DNA of 33,680 bases. Origin: Acidobacteriota bacterium (lineage in GTDB: Bacteria > Acidobacteriota > UBA4820 > DSQY01). The notes below the pieces were generated by a model, which was given only the letters and a program-made list of their open reading frames with translations, was not told the origin of the DNA and did not search any database. Positions 1-7,714 of the stretch are shown piece by piece. How positions within the stretch are numbered: the stretch's first letter is position 1; every line of letters begins with the position of its first letter. Location of the stretch: contig JBFMHB010000027.1 in NCBI GenBank assembly GCA_040752915.1, positions 1-33,680 on the forward strand. The letters are read 5' to 3'. A program made the position numbers and the translations under genes.

Positions 1-1074
1 CTCGCCGAACACCTCGAGTGGCAGGTGGGCCTGAGCCGCCTCACGGAGAAGGAGCGGGAGATCGCCCGGACCCTCATCGGCAACCTGAGGGAGGACGGCT
101 ACCTGCTGGTAACCGTGGAGGAGGCGGCCGCCGCCTCGGGGACCTCGCCCGCCGAGGTGGAGGCGGTGCTCGCCGTGGTCCAGGTCATGGACCCCGTCGG
201 GGCCGCCGCGAGGGACCTCCGCGAATGCCTCCTCGTCCAGCTCCGGGCCCTGGGGAGCCCCAACCCGCTGGCCTCCCGCCTGGTGGCCGACCACCTGGAG
301 CGGCTGGGAGTGGACACGCCTGCCCAGATCGCCTCGCGGCTGGGCGTGAAGAAGGAGGAGGTGGAGGAGGCCCTCGCCCTCATCCGGCACCTGGACCCGA
401 AGCCGGGCCTGCGCTTCAACAACCCCGTGAACCCCACGGTGGTTCCCGACGTCATCGTGGAGAAGGACGCCGACGGGTACCGCGTCCTCCTCAACGAGGA
501 CGGTCTGCCCCGCCTGAGGATCAGCCGCCAATACCGCACCATGGCGGAGGAGGGATCTCCCGAAGCCGGGGAGGAAGCCCTCGCCTACCTGCGCGACAAA
601 GTCCGCTCGGCCATGTGGTTCCTCAAGAGCATCGAGGAGCGCCAGCGGACGATCTTCAAGGTCGCCCGGGAAATCGTGGACTTCCAGAGGGACTTCCTCG
701 ACCGGGGGCCCTCCTTCATGCGCCCCCTGGTCCTGCGCGACGTGGCCGAGCGGGTGGGCGTCCACGAGTCCACCGTGAGCCGCGTCGTCTCGAACAAGTA
801 CATGCAGACCCCGCGGGGGATCTTCCCCATGAAGTACTTCTTCAACACGGGCATCAACACCCTGGACGGGGCCGACGTGTCCGCTCTTCGCGTGAAGGAG
901 CGCATCAAGGCCCTGGTCGAAACGGAGCCGCCGGGCAGGCCACACAGCGACCAGCAGATCGCGGACCTCCTTCGCCGGGAGGGGATCCTCCTGGCCCGCC
1001 GGACGGTGGCCAAGTACCGAGAAGAGATGAACATCCCCACCTCCGGGCGGAGGAAGGGGCGCGCCCATTCGTAA
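1..1074 (+). CDS. rpoN: RNA polymerase sigma-54 factor (RpoN), 5' truncated by window edge
   Basis: Sigma-54 directs core RNA polymerase to -24/-12 promoters that need an enhancer-binding ATPase to open. The reading frame is open from base 1 and begins in mid-protein (LAEHLEWQVGLSRL, the usual start of the core-binding region). About 357 residues are present, so roughly 120-140 N-terminal residues (the activator-contacting region I) lie outside the window. A helix-turn-helix is visible at partial residues 245-267 (LRDVAERVGVHESTVSRVVS) and the diagnostic RpoN box ARRTVAKYRE at 332-341, followed by a short basic tail. The GTG at 25 is internal, not the true start. The gene is followed after 15 bases by hpf, the usual rpoN-hpf-PTS arrangement of many Gram-negative bacteria. 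Confidence 0.97.
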   Translation, partial: LAEHLEWQVGLSRLTEKEREIARTLIGNLREDGYLLVTVEEAAAASGTSPAEVEAVLAVVQVMDPVGAAARDLRECLLVQLRALGSPNPLASRLVADHLERLGVDTPAQIASRLGVKKEEVEEALALIRHLDPKPGLRFNNPVNPTVVPDVIVEKDADGYRVLLNEDGLPRLRISRQYRTMAEEGSPEAGEEALAYLRDKVRSAMWFLKSIEERQRTIFKVAREIVDFQRDFLDRGPSFMRPLVLRDVAERVGVHESTVSRVVSNKYMQTPRGIFPMKYFFNTGINTLDGADVSALRVKERIKALVETEPPGRPHSDQQIADLLRREGILLARRTVAKYREEMNIPTSGRRKGRAHS

Positions 1075-1089
1075 CGAAAGGAGCGAGCG

Positions 1090-1656
1090 ATGCGAGTCGA
1101 GTACTCGGGAAGGAACCTGACGCTCACCGACGCTCTCAAGACCAAAGCCGAGAAGAAGCTGGCCAAGCTGGAGCGCTTCACGGGGCCCATCCTCTCGGCC
1201 CACGCCTCCTTCGAGGTGGAGAAGAACCTCCACCGCGTGAACCTGGTGGTCCACTGCGCCAAGGAGCGGATCTACAAGGCCAGCGGCCTGGCCGAGGACA
1301 TGTACATGGCCATGAACGACGCCGCAGACGCGGTGGAGCAGCAGGCCCAGAAGGACAAGACCCGCCGCCTCTCCCGTCGCACGAAGGGCGCCTCTTCCGC
1401 GGCGGAGGCCTCCCCGGAAGAGGAGGAGGAGGAGGAAGGCCCACCGCGGCGGGCCCGTAGAAGGGGCCCGCCCGTGGCCGTACGCGACGACCTCTTCCAT
1501 CCCAAGCCCCTCGCCCCGGAGGACGCGGTCCTGCTCCTCCTGGAGGGAGACGGGCCCGTTCTGGTCTTCCCCGAAAAGGGGACCGGCCGGGTGGCGGTGA
1601 TCTTTCGGGACGCCAAGCAGGGCCTGGGAATCGTGCGACCGCCGGGGAAACCATGA
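1090..1656 (+). CDS. hpf: Ribosome hibernation promoting factor, long form
   Basis: Binds idle 70S ribosomes and, in its long form, dimerises them into inactive 100S particles during starvation. The 188-residue protein has the N-terminal S30AE/YfiA domain (residues 1-95, MRVEYSGRNLTLTDALK), a charged linker with a run of glutamates at 110-116 and an arginine patch at 120-125, and a C-terminal dimerisation domain (about 129-184, LFHPKPLAPEDAVLLLLEG and VAVIFRDAKQGLGIV). That length and domain pair identify the long form rather than the short HPF/YfiA. ATG at 1090 is preceded by AAAGGAG. The stop overlaps the hprK start (ATGA, 1653-1656), so translation is probably coupled. Confidence 0.95.
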   Translation: MRVEYSGRNLTLTDALKTKAEKKLAKLERFTGPILSAHASFEVEKNLHRVNLVVHCAKERIYKASGLAEDMYMAMNDAADAVEQQAQKDKTRRLSRRTKGASSAAEASPEEEEEEEGPPRRARRRGPPVAVRDDLFHPKPLAPEDAVLLLLEGDGPVLVFPEKGTGRVAVIFRDAKQGLGIVRPPGKP

Positions 1657-2618
1657 AAGTCCTCACGGGACAAGAGACCCACCCTCGGATGACCGTGCGG
1701 CAGTTCCTGGACGCTTTTCCCCAGCTCGCCATGGAGGTCCTCGCCGGCAAGGGCGGGCTGTCCAAGTTCATCTCCAGCCCGCGGATTCAGAAGCCGGGCC
1801 TGGCTCTGGCCGGGGTGCCCGAGTTCGTTCACTCGGAGCGGATCCAGATCCTCGGAAGCACCGAGATCTCCTACCTGAGCCGCCAGGACCCCAAGGCGAG
1901 GCGGAAGGCCCTGAAGCACATCTTCGAGAAGGAGGTGAGCTGCTTCCTTCTCACGAAGAACCTCACCCCCCTGCCCGAACTCCTGGAGCTTGGCGAGGAA
2001 ACCCAGACCCCCATCCTGCTCACCCGGGAGGCCTCCTCCATCACCATCGTCACCGTCACCGACGGGCTCGCCGCCGCCCTCGCCCCCTGCCTCACGGTCC
2101 ACGGGGTCCTCGTGGACGTCTATGGGGTGGGTCTCCTGCTCATCGGCCAGGGCTCCATCGGAAAATCCGAAACCGCCCTGGACCTCGTGATCCGAGGCCA
2201 CCGGCTGGTCAGCGACGACCTCGTGGAGATCCACCGCCGGGGCGACGTCCTCACGGGGGAGGCGCCCGAGCTCCTCAAGCACCACATGGAGCTGAGGGGC
2301 CTCGGGATCATCAACGTGAAGGAGCTTTTCGGGGTGGTGGCCACGCGGGACCGGAAGGACGTGGAACTCGTCGTGGAGCTCGAGCACTGGCGGGAGGACG
2401 GCGTCTACGATCGGCTGGGACTCGACGAGCAGACCATCCGCATCCTGGGCGCGCCGGTCCCCTACCTGCTCATGCCCGTGGCGCCCGGCCGCGTCATCGC
2501 CATCCTCCTCGAAGTGGCCGTTCGAAACCTCCTCCTGAAGAGGAAGGGCATCCATACGGCGCGCACCTTCGCCGAGAGGCTTCAGCAGGCCATGGGCGGG
2601 AGGCCCGGCGATGAGTGA
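1653..2618 (+). CDS. hprK: HPr kinase/phosphorylase
   Basis: Phosphorylates and dephosphorylates a serine of HPr (Ser46), linking metabolite state to PTS flux. It has 321 residues, the normal family length. The N-terminal regulatory domain covers about residues 10-135. The catalytic domain has a P-loop GQGSIGKS at 165-172, the following GHRLVSDDLVEI with the acidic pair at 188-189, and the HprK signature HMELRGLGIINVKELFG at 211-227. The P-loop reads GQGSIGKS where GESGIGKS is more usual, a mild variation that keeps the Gly-Lys-Ser. Its substrate is encoded three genes downstream: that HPr carries Ser46 in the right context. The gene overlaps hpf by 4 bases and rapZ by 8. Confidence 0.96.
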   Translation: MKVLTGQETHPRMTVRQFLDAFPQLAMEVLAGKGGLSKFISSPRIQKPGLALAGVPEFVHSERIQILGSTEISYLSRQDPKARRKALKHIFEKEVSCFLLTKNLTPLPELLELGEETQTPILLTREASSITIVTVTDGLAAALAPCLTVHGVLVDVYGVGLLLIGQGSIGKSETALDLVIRGHRLVSDDLVEIHRRGDVLTGEAPELLKHHMELRGLGIINVKELFGVVATRDRKDVELVVELEHWREDGVYDRLGLDEQTIRILGAPVPYLLMPVAPGRVIAILLEVAVRNLLLKRKGIHTARTFAERLQQAMGGRPGDE

Positions 2619-3480
2619 GCGCGCCCTCTTCATCGTGACGGGCCTCTCCGGGGCCGGCAAGTCCCAGGTCATCAAGACCCTGGAGGACCTGGGCTTTTAC
2701 TGCGTGGACAATCTCCCCCTGGCCCTTTTCCCCAAGTTCCTCGAACTCCTGGAAGGCGCGGGAGGGGACGTGGGGCCCCGGTTCGCCCTGGGACTGGACC
2801 TGCGGGAAGGCCATCTGGACACCCATTTTCCGGTGGTTTACGAAGCCCTGCGCAAGTCCCCCCTGAAGGTCCGCATCCTCTTCGTGGACGCCCGGGATCC
2901 GGTCCTCGTGCGCCGATTCTCCGAGACCCGGCGCCCCCACCCGTTGACCCCCCGGGGCTCAGTGGAGGAGGGCATCGCCCTCGAGAGAGCCCGGCTGGCG
3001 GCGATCCGGGAGCGGGCCGATCTCGTGCTGGACACCTCCGACACCACGATCCACCAGCTCCGGGCCGCCGTGGAGCGCGAGGCCGAATCCTTCGCCGAGC
3101 CCCGCACGCTCACCGTGAACCTGCTCTCCTTCGGCTTCGCCTACGGGGTTCCCCCGGAGTCGGCGCTGGTCTTCGACGTCCGGTTCCTTCCCAATCCCCA
3201 TTTCGTTCCCGAACTCAGGCCCCTCACGGGGGAGGACGACGCCGTCTTTGACTTCGTGTGCCGGTCCCCCGAAGGGTCCGACTTCATCGAGCGCCTGTGG
3301 TCCTTTCTCCAGTACCTCCTCCCCCAGTACCAGCGGGAGGGGAAGTCCTACCTCACGGTGGCCGTGGGATGCACCGGGGGACGCCACCGGTCCGTTGCCG
3401 TGGCCAGGCGCCTGTATGATATGCTCCGGGCCGAGGGGGGGCTCTCGGTGAACCTCCTCCACCGCGACCACAAGAGGTGA
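2611..3480 (+). CDS. rapZ: RapZ/YvcJ family nucleotide-binding protein (RNase adapter protein family)
   Basis: Family of P-loop proteins. In enterobacteria RapZ senses glucosamine-6-phosphate and delivers the small RNA GlmZ to RNase E; elsewhere its target is often unknown. The 289-residue protein has the Walker A GLSGAGKS at 11-18, followed by the family-typical DLGFYCVDNLP, a Walker B-like ILFVDARD, and the C-terminal CTGGRHRSVAVA and HRD motifs of the RapZ C-terminal domain. Its place between hprK and PTS genes is the classical context and suggests a role in carbon or cell-envelope precursor control. No GlmZ-like RNA is recognisable here, so the enterobacterial RNA-adapter role should not be assumed. 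Confidence 0.95.
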   Translation: MSERALFIVTGLSGAGKSQVIKTLEDLGFYCVDNLPLALFPKFLELLEGAGGDVGPRFALGLDLREGHLDTHFPVVYEALRKSPLKVRILFVDARDPVLVRRFSETRRPHPLTPRGSVEEGIALERARLAAIRERADLVLDTSDTTIHQLRAAVEREAESFAEPRTLTVNLLSFGFAYGVPPESALVFDVRFLPNPHFVPELRPLTGEDDAVFDFVCRSPEGSDFIERLWSFLQYLLPQYQREGKSYLTVAVGCTGGRHRSVAVARRLYDMLRAEGGLSVNLLHRDHKR

Positions 3481-3482
3481 CC

Positions 3483-3902
3483 ATGCTAGGAATCCTCGTC
3501 GTCAGCCACGGCAACCTGGCCAAGGAATTCGTGGACGTGGCCTTTCGCATCCTGGGGGAGGAGGATCCCCTCGTCGTCCCGCTGTGCATCGAGTGGACCC
3601 TCGATTCGGCGGCCGCCAAGGAGCAGATCCGGAAAGGCCTCCGGAAGCTCCAGGAGTCGGCCGGGGCGGTCCTGGTCCTCACGGACCTCTTCGGGGGGAC
3701 TCCCACAAACCTGGCCATGACTTTCTACGAGGCGGGCAAGGTGGAGATCCTTACCGGCATGAACCTCCCAATGCTCATCAAGGCCATCCTCCTGCGGAAG
3801 GGTGGGACGGCCCTGGGGGACGCCCTCCCCATCCTCAGGGAAAAAGGGCAGAGCGCCATGGTGTCCGTCAGCGAGGTCCTGAGCCCCGAGGAGGGGGCAT
3901 GA
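3483..3902 (+). CDS. PTS system mannose-type EIIA component
   Basis: Phosphocarrier of the mannose/fructose/sorbose PTS family, phosphorylated by HPr-P on a histidine. The 139-residue single-domain protein starts MLGILVVSHGNLA, with the presumed phosphorylated residue at His9, and has the conserved TDLFGGTPTNLA (67-78) and TGMNLPML (91-98). I chose ATG 3483 because GAGG at 3474-3477 lies 5 bases upstream; an in-frame GTG at 3477 overlapping the rapZ stop would add two residues. No EIIB, EIIC or EIID domain is fused or adjacent. It is therefore probably a regulatory phosphate acceptor rather than part of a transporter encoded here. Its stop overlaps the HPr start (ATGA). Confidence 0.92.
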   Translation: MLGILVVSHGNLAKEFVDVAFRILGEEDPLVVPLCIEWTLDSAAAKEQIRKGLRKLQESAGAVLVLTDLFGGTPTNLAMTFYEAGKVEILTGMNLPMLIKAILLRKGGTALGDALPILREKGQSAMVSVSEVLSPEEGA

Positions 3903-4165
3903 TCCGGAGGGAGATCCTGGTGAGCAACCGGCTGGGGCTCCACGCGCGGGCCGCCGCCAAGCTCGTCCAGCTCGCCAACCTGTTCCGGTCCCAGGTCTCG
4001 CTCTCCACCGCCCAGATGTCCGCCGACGCCAAGTCCATCCTGGGGGTCCTCACCCTCGCCGCGGGCAAGGATACGCCCGTCACCCTCGAAGTCCACGGGC
4101 CCGATGAGGAGGAGGCCATGGCGCGAATCGAGGGGCTGTTCCGAGACAAGTTCGGGGAGGAATGA
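3899..4165 (+). CDS. ptsH: Phosphocarrier protein HPr
   Basis: Small PTS carrier that passes phosphate from EI to EIIA. It has 88 residues, the standard size. His15 lies in RLGLHARAA, the EI-dependent phosphorylation site. Ser46 lies in AKSILGVLTLAAG, the residue phosphorylated by HprK. Both sites are intact, so this HPr can be controlled both by the relay and by the HprK encoded upstream. ATG 3899 overlaps the EIIA stop by 4 bases; its stop overlaps the start region of ptsI. Most of a longer open frame upstream of this start (from 3584) lies over the EIIA gene in another frame and is not coding. Confidence 0.96.
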   Translation: MIRREILVSNRLGLHARAAAKLVQLANLFRSQVSLSTAQMSADAKSILGVLTLAAGKDTPVTLEVHGPDEEEAMARIEGLFRDKFGEE

Positions 4166-5874
4166 TGCGCCTCCACGGCACCGCCGTCTCTCCAGGCATC
4201 GCCATCGGCACCTCGCAGGTGGTGCTGGCGCACGAGATCCCCGTGGTCAAGGTCTCCCTCTCGGAGGAGGCCGTCCCGGGGGAGGTGGAGCGGATGACCG
4301 CGGCTCTCTCGGCCACCGTCTCCGAGATCGAGGCCCAGAAGGAGCAGGCCCGCCCCAGGTTGAGCGAAGAACTCCTGGCCATCTTCGACGCCCACGCCAT
4401 CCTCCTCAAGGATCCTTCCCTCCTGCGCGGTGCATGCGACCGCATTCGCACCGAGCGGGTCAACGCCGAGTACGCCCTTCAGGAGACCATGCAGGTCCTG
4501 ATCAAGGCCCTCCTGGCCTCGGACGACCCTTACTTCCAGGACCGCTCCGCCGACGTGGAGGACCTTCAGCGGCGCATCCTGATCCACCTGTCGGGGCCGT
4601 CGCGGGAGAGCGCCGCCTGGTCGGGGGACAACCTCGTCATCCTCGCGGACACGCTGACTCCCTCGGAGACAGGCACCCTCCACGAATCTCCCGTGGTGGG
4701 CTTCGCCACGGAGCGGGGCGCCCGCACGTCCCACACGGCCATCATCGCCCGCTCCCTCGAGATCCCCGCGGTGGTGGGGGTGAAGGGGCTCATGGACCTG
4801 GCCGATTCGAGGCGTCCGGTGATCGTGGACGGCCTCAACGGTGACGTGATCCTCGACCCCACGCCCGAAGAAACCGAGGAATACCGGTCCAGAGCGGAGG
4901 CCTTTTCACGGCACCGCGCCCGCATCCTGGCCAAGGCGCGGGAAGAGGCCCGAACCGTCGACGGCCACAGGATCCTGGTGACGGCCAACGTGGATCTCCT
5001 CGATGAGATCGAGACGGCGCTCTCGGTGGGGGCCAGCGGCGCGGGCCTTTACCGGAGCGAGTTCCTCTTCCTCACCTGCTCTCCGGCCCTCCCCACGGAG
5101 GAGCAGCACATGGAGACCTACCTCCGCCTGGCCGAGGGATTCTTCCCCCACAAGGTGGTGATCCGGACCCTGGACCTCGGCGGGGAAAAGTACTTCCATT
5201 CCGTGCTGGACCGGACCGAGCGCAATCCGGTTCTCGGAGTCCGGGCCATCCGCTTCTGCCTGAAGCATCCGGAGCTCTTCAAACCCCAGCTGAGGGCCAT
5301 CCTGCGAGCCTCCCGGCGGAAAAACGTGGCCGTCCTCTTTCCCATGATCACCACCTTCGAGGAGTTTCAACAGGCGGCGGCCCTTCTGGAGGAGTGCAAG
5401 CGCGAACTGAGGGAGGCCGGAGACGAGTTTGACGAGGCCCTGCCCGTGGGGATCATGGTGGAGGTCCCCAGCGTGGCCCTCACGGCCGCCGCGTTCGCGC
5501 CCCATGTGGACTTTTTCTCCATCGGCACGAACGACCTGATCCAGTACCTCCTGGCCATCGACCGGAACAACGACGCCGTGGCCCACCTCTACGACCCCAT
5601 GCATCCAGCGGTCCTGAAGTGCATCGCGAGCGTTTGCGACGCCGCGGCCTCCGCCGGAAAGCCCGTTTCCGTGTGCGGGGAGGCCGCCGCCGATCCCGCC
5701 ATGGTCCCGCTCCTGGTCGGGCTCGGCGTGGAGGAGCTCTCCATGACCCCTTCCTCCATCCTGGAAGTGAAGGAGCGCGTCCGGGGCCTCTCGTATCGGA
5801 CGTGCCACCGGATGGCTCGCAAGGCGCTTCGGGCCCGCACGGGAGCCGAAGTGGCCGGGTTGGCGGCGGAGTAA
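4165..5874 (+). CDS. ptsI: Phosphoenolpyruvate-protein phosphotransferase (PTS enzyme I)
   Basis: Takes phosphate from phosphoenolpyruvate onto a histidine and transfers it to HPr. With 569 residues it is full length. The phosphohistidine motif is GARTSHTAIIARSLEIPAVV with the active histidine at about residue 190. It has Ala where the usual GGRTSH has the second Gly. The PEP-binding barrel has GLYRSEFLFL, the conserved TLDLGGEK, and VCGEAAADPAM with the catalytic cysteine near the C-terminus. Two adjacent ATG codons (4162, 4165) are possible. I prefer 4165 because GGAGG at 4156-4160 is 4 bases away from it and only 1 from the other. This is the last gene of the operon; the next gene starts 64 bases later. 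Confidence 0.96.
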   Translation: MRLHGTAVSPGIAIGTSQVVLAHEIPVVKVSLSEEAVPGEVERMTAALSATVSEIEAQKEQARPRLSEELLAIFDAHAILLKDPSLLRGACDRIRTERVNAEYALQETMQVLIKALLASDDPYFQDRSADVEDLQRRILIHLSGPSRESAAWSGDNLVILADTLTPSETGTLHESPVVGFATERGARTSHTAIIARSLEIPAVVGVKGLMDLADSRRPVIVDGLNGDVILDPTPEETEEYRSRAEAFSRHRARILAKAREEARTVDGHRILVTANVDLLDEIETALSVGASGAGLYRSEFLFLTCSPALPTEEQHMETYLRLAEGFFPHKVVIRTLDLGGEKYFHSVLDRTERNPVLGVRAIRFCLKHPELFKPQLRAILRASRRKNVAVLFPMITTFEEFQQAAALLEECKRELREAGDEFDEALPVGIMVEVPSVALTAAAFAPHVDFFSIGTNDLIQYLLAIDRNNDAVAHLYDPMHPAVLKCIASVCDAAASAGKPVSVCGEAAADPAMVPLLVGLGVEELSMTPSSILEVKERVRGLSYRTCHRMARKALRARTGAEVAGLAAE

Positions 5875-5938
5875 CGACCCACCCGGGGAGGTCCCCCACG
5901 TCCCCCCGCGCCTTCGGGGGACCGGAAGGCAGGCGCCC

Positions 5939-7045
5939 GTGGATCCCAGCGACCGACCCAAGAATCAGAAGGCCTTCCTCCTCATCCTCGCGGGAGGCAT
6001 CACCCTCCTCTTCCTCAAAATGATCCAGGGGTACCTCCTGACCCTTTTGGCCGCGGCCGTCTTCGCGGGCCTGTCGCATCCCGTCTACCTTCGCCTGTTG
6101 AAGGTGTTCCGCGGCAGGGCCGCGTGGGCCGCCGGCGCCACCGTCCTGCTGGATCTCCTCCTGGTGATCCTGCCTCTCCTCGCTTTCCTCGGCGTCCTCG
6201 CGGGCCAGGCGGTGGACGTGAGCCAGACCCTGGTCCCCTGGGTCCAGGAGCAAGCCCGGGGGGGCCACGCCTTCGAAGACCTCCTGGCGAGGATTCCGGG
6301 AGGGGACCGCCTGGCCCCCTACCAGGACCAGATCCTCGAAAAGTCCGGAGAAGTGGCCGCCCGCGCCGCGGAATTCGCCGCCGATGCACTGGCGGCGGGG
6401 GCTTTGGGCACAGCCCGGTTTCTCCTCCTTGTCTTCGTCATGCTGTACGCCATGCTGGCGTTCCTGACGTCGGGGCGCGCGATCCTGGACCGCGCCTACG
6501 CCGTGCTGCCCCTCGCGTCCCAGAACCACCGGCGCATGGAGGAGAGCTTCATCTCCATGGCCCGGGCGGTGGTCAAGGGAACCCTTGTCGTGGGGGCCGT
6601 GCAGGGGGCGCTCGTGGGCCTCGCCTTCGCCGTCGCCGGAATCCAGGGCCCCGTCTTCTGGGGCACGGCCGCCGCCGTGTGCTCGGTCATCCCCAGCGTG
6701 GGCACGGCCATCGTTTGGGTTCCAGGCGCGGCGTACCTGCTCCTCTCCGGGCACCCGGGCGCGGCGGTGGGCCTCACAATCTGGTGCGTCGCCGTCGTGG
6801 GCTCCGTGGACAACCTCCTCCGGCCGCGCCTTGTGGGGAAGGACACCCGCCTCCCCGACCTCCTGATCTTGTTGGGTACCCTCGGGGGGCTTTCCCTCTT
6901 CGGACCCATCGGGCTCGTCCTGGGCCCCATCGTGGCGGCCCTGCTGGTTACGGCGTGGGACCTGTACGGTGCGCAGTCCTTGCCGCGGGCGGAGGGCCCC
7001 CCGGGGGAGGCGGCAGGGGGCGGGGGCACGGTTTCGGGCGCCTAG
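5939..7045 (+). CDS. AI-2E family transporter (PerM/YdiK-like membrane protein)
   Basis: Inner-membrane protein of the AI-2E transporter family (PF01594). Members include E. coli TqsA, proposed to export autoinducer-2, and several Na+/H+ antiporters, so the substrate cannot be told. It has 368 residues with about seven or eight hydrophobic segments: two near the N-terminus (residues 13-45), one around 65-90, one around 150-180, and a C-terminal set from about 205 to 350. The family hallmarks are in the C-terminal half: VCSVIPSVGTAIVWVPGA, then the VDNLLRPRLVGK motif and GPIGLVLGPIVAAL. The start is GTG 5939 with GGAAGG about 9 bases upstream. The C-terminal 20 residues are low-complexity Gly/Pro/Glu. 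Confidence 0.88.
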   Translation: MDPSDRPKNQKAFLLILAGGITLLFLKMIQGYLLTLLAAAVFAGLSHPVYLRLLKVFRGRAAWAAGATVLLDLLLVILPLLAFLGVLAGQAVDVSQTLVPWVQEQARGGHAFEDLLARIPGGDRLAPYQDQILEKSGEVAARAAEFAADALAAGALGTARFLLLVFVMLYAMLAFLTSGRAILDRAYAVLPLASQNHRRMEESFISMARAVVKGTLVVGAVQGALVGLAFAVAGIQGPVFWGTAAAVCSVIPSVGTAIVWVPGAAYLLLSGHPGAAVGLTIWCVAVVGSVDNLLRPRLVGKDTRLPDLLILLGTLGGLSLFGPIGLVLGPIVAALLVTAWDLYGAQSLPRAEGPPGEAAGGGGTVSGA

Positions 7046-7129
7046 GGAGTTGGTCTATCATTCAGTGAGCGCGCCCCCCGGGCCGGCGCTCCACCGCGAG
7101 ATCGAGTTTCGGAGGGAAGGAGACCGTTC

Positions 7130-7696
7130 ATGACCAACCACACCATCAACCCCGACACCAAGGCCCTGGAGGACGCCTTTTTCGCCCGCGAGAGCGAGCG
7201 GCTGCTCAGGGAGCTGCGCGCCAAGGCCGAACGGGAGCAAGAGCGCGCGGCACTGAAGGAGGCCATCCACGGGGCCGACGACGCCCTCCTCGACCACCTC
7301 CTGGATCTGGGGGTGAACTCCCGCACGGTGCTGGCCCTGGGGATCGTGCCCCTGGCCGCCGTGGCCTGGGCGGACGGAACCTTGGAGCCCAAGGAGCGGG
7401 AGGCCATCCTGCGCGCGGCCCGGGAGAGGGGCGTGATCCAGGGCGGATCGGGCCAGGAAATGCTGGAAGTCTGGCTCAAGGAGAAGCCGGGGCCGGTGCT
7501 GATGGAGGCGTGGAAGAGGTACGTGAGCAGCTTGTGGGCCCAGCTGGGCGAGGCGGAACGGCGAGAACTCGCCGGCGAGATCCTTGGAGGCGCGCGGGCC
7601 GTCGCGGAAGCCGCCGGCGGGTTTCTCGGCCTGGGCAAGAAGGTCTCCGAGGCCGAAGCCGCCGTACTGGACGACCTCGCCGGCGTCCTGAAGTAG
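7130..7696 (+). CDS. TerB-like helical protein
   Basis: Predicted soluble protein of 188 residues. The middle part (about residues 75-105) resembles the TerB/DjlA-like helical domain, whose mark is an acidic motif after a conserved Ala-Trp-Ala-Asp-Gly: here AVAWADGTLEPKEREAILRAA. The N-terminal third is a charged helix (about 10-45), and a Gly/Ala-rich stretch (about 155-172, GGARAVAEAAGGFLGLG) lies near the C-terminus. TerB domains occur in tellurite-resistance and stress proteins and may bind metal, but most members have no known function. ATG 7130 has a GGAGGGAAGGAG ribosome site. A TATCAT at 7056-7061 could be a -10 box, with no convincing -35. It converges on epmA with an 18-base gap. 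Confidence 0.7.
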   Translation: MTNHTINPDTKALEDAFFARESERLLRELRAKAEREQERAALKEAIHGADDALLDHLLDLGVNSRTVLALGIVPLAAVAWADGTLEPKEREAILRAARERGVIQGGSGQEMLEVWLKEKPGPVLMEAWKRYVSSLWAQLGEAERRELAGEILGGARAVAEAAGGFLGLGKKVSEAEAAVLDDLAGVLK

Positions 7697-7714
7697 GCCG
7701 CCGGTTCGCGTCCG

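Noticed and set aside
5900-5922. Hairpin GTCCCCC/GGGGGAC after ptsI
   Set aside because: Seven-base stem with a 9-base loop and no T tract after it, in a C/G-rich stretch, so weak as a terminator.
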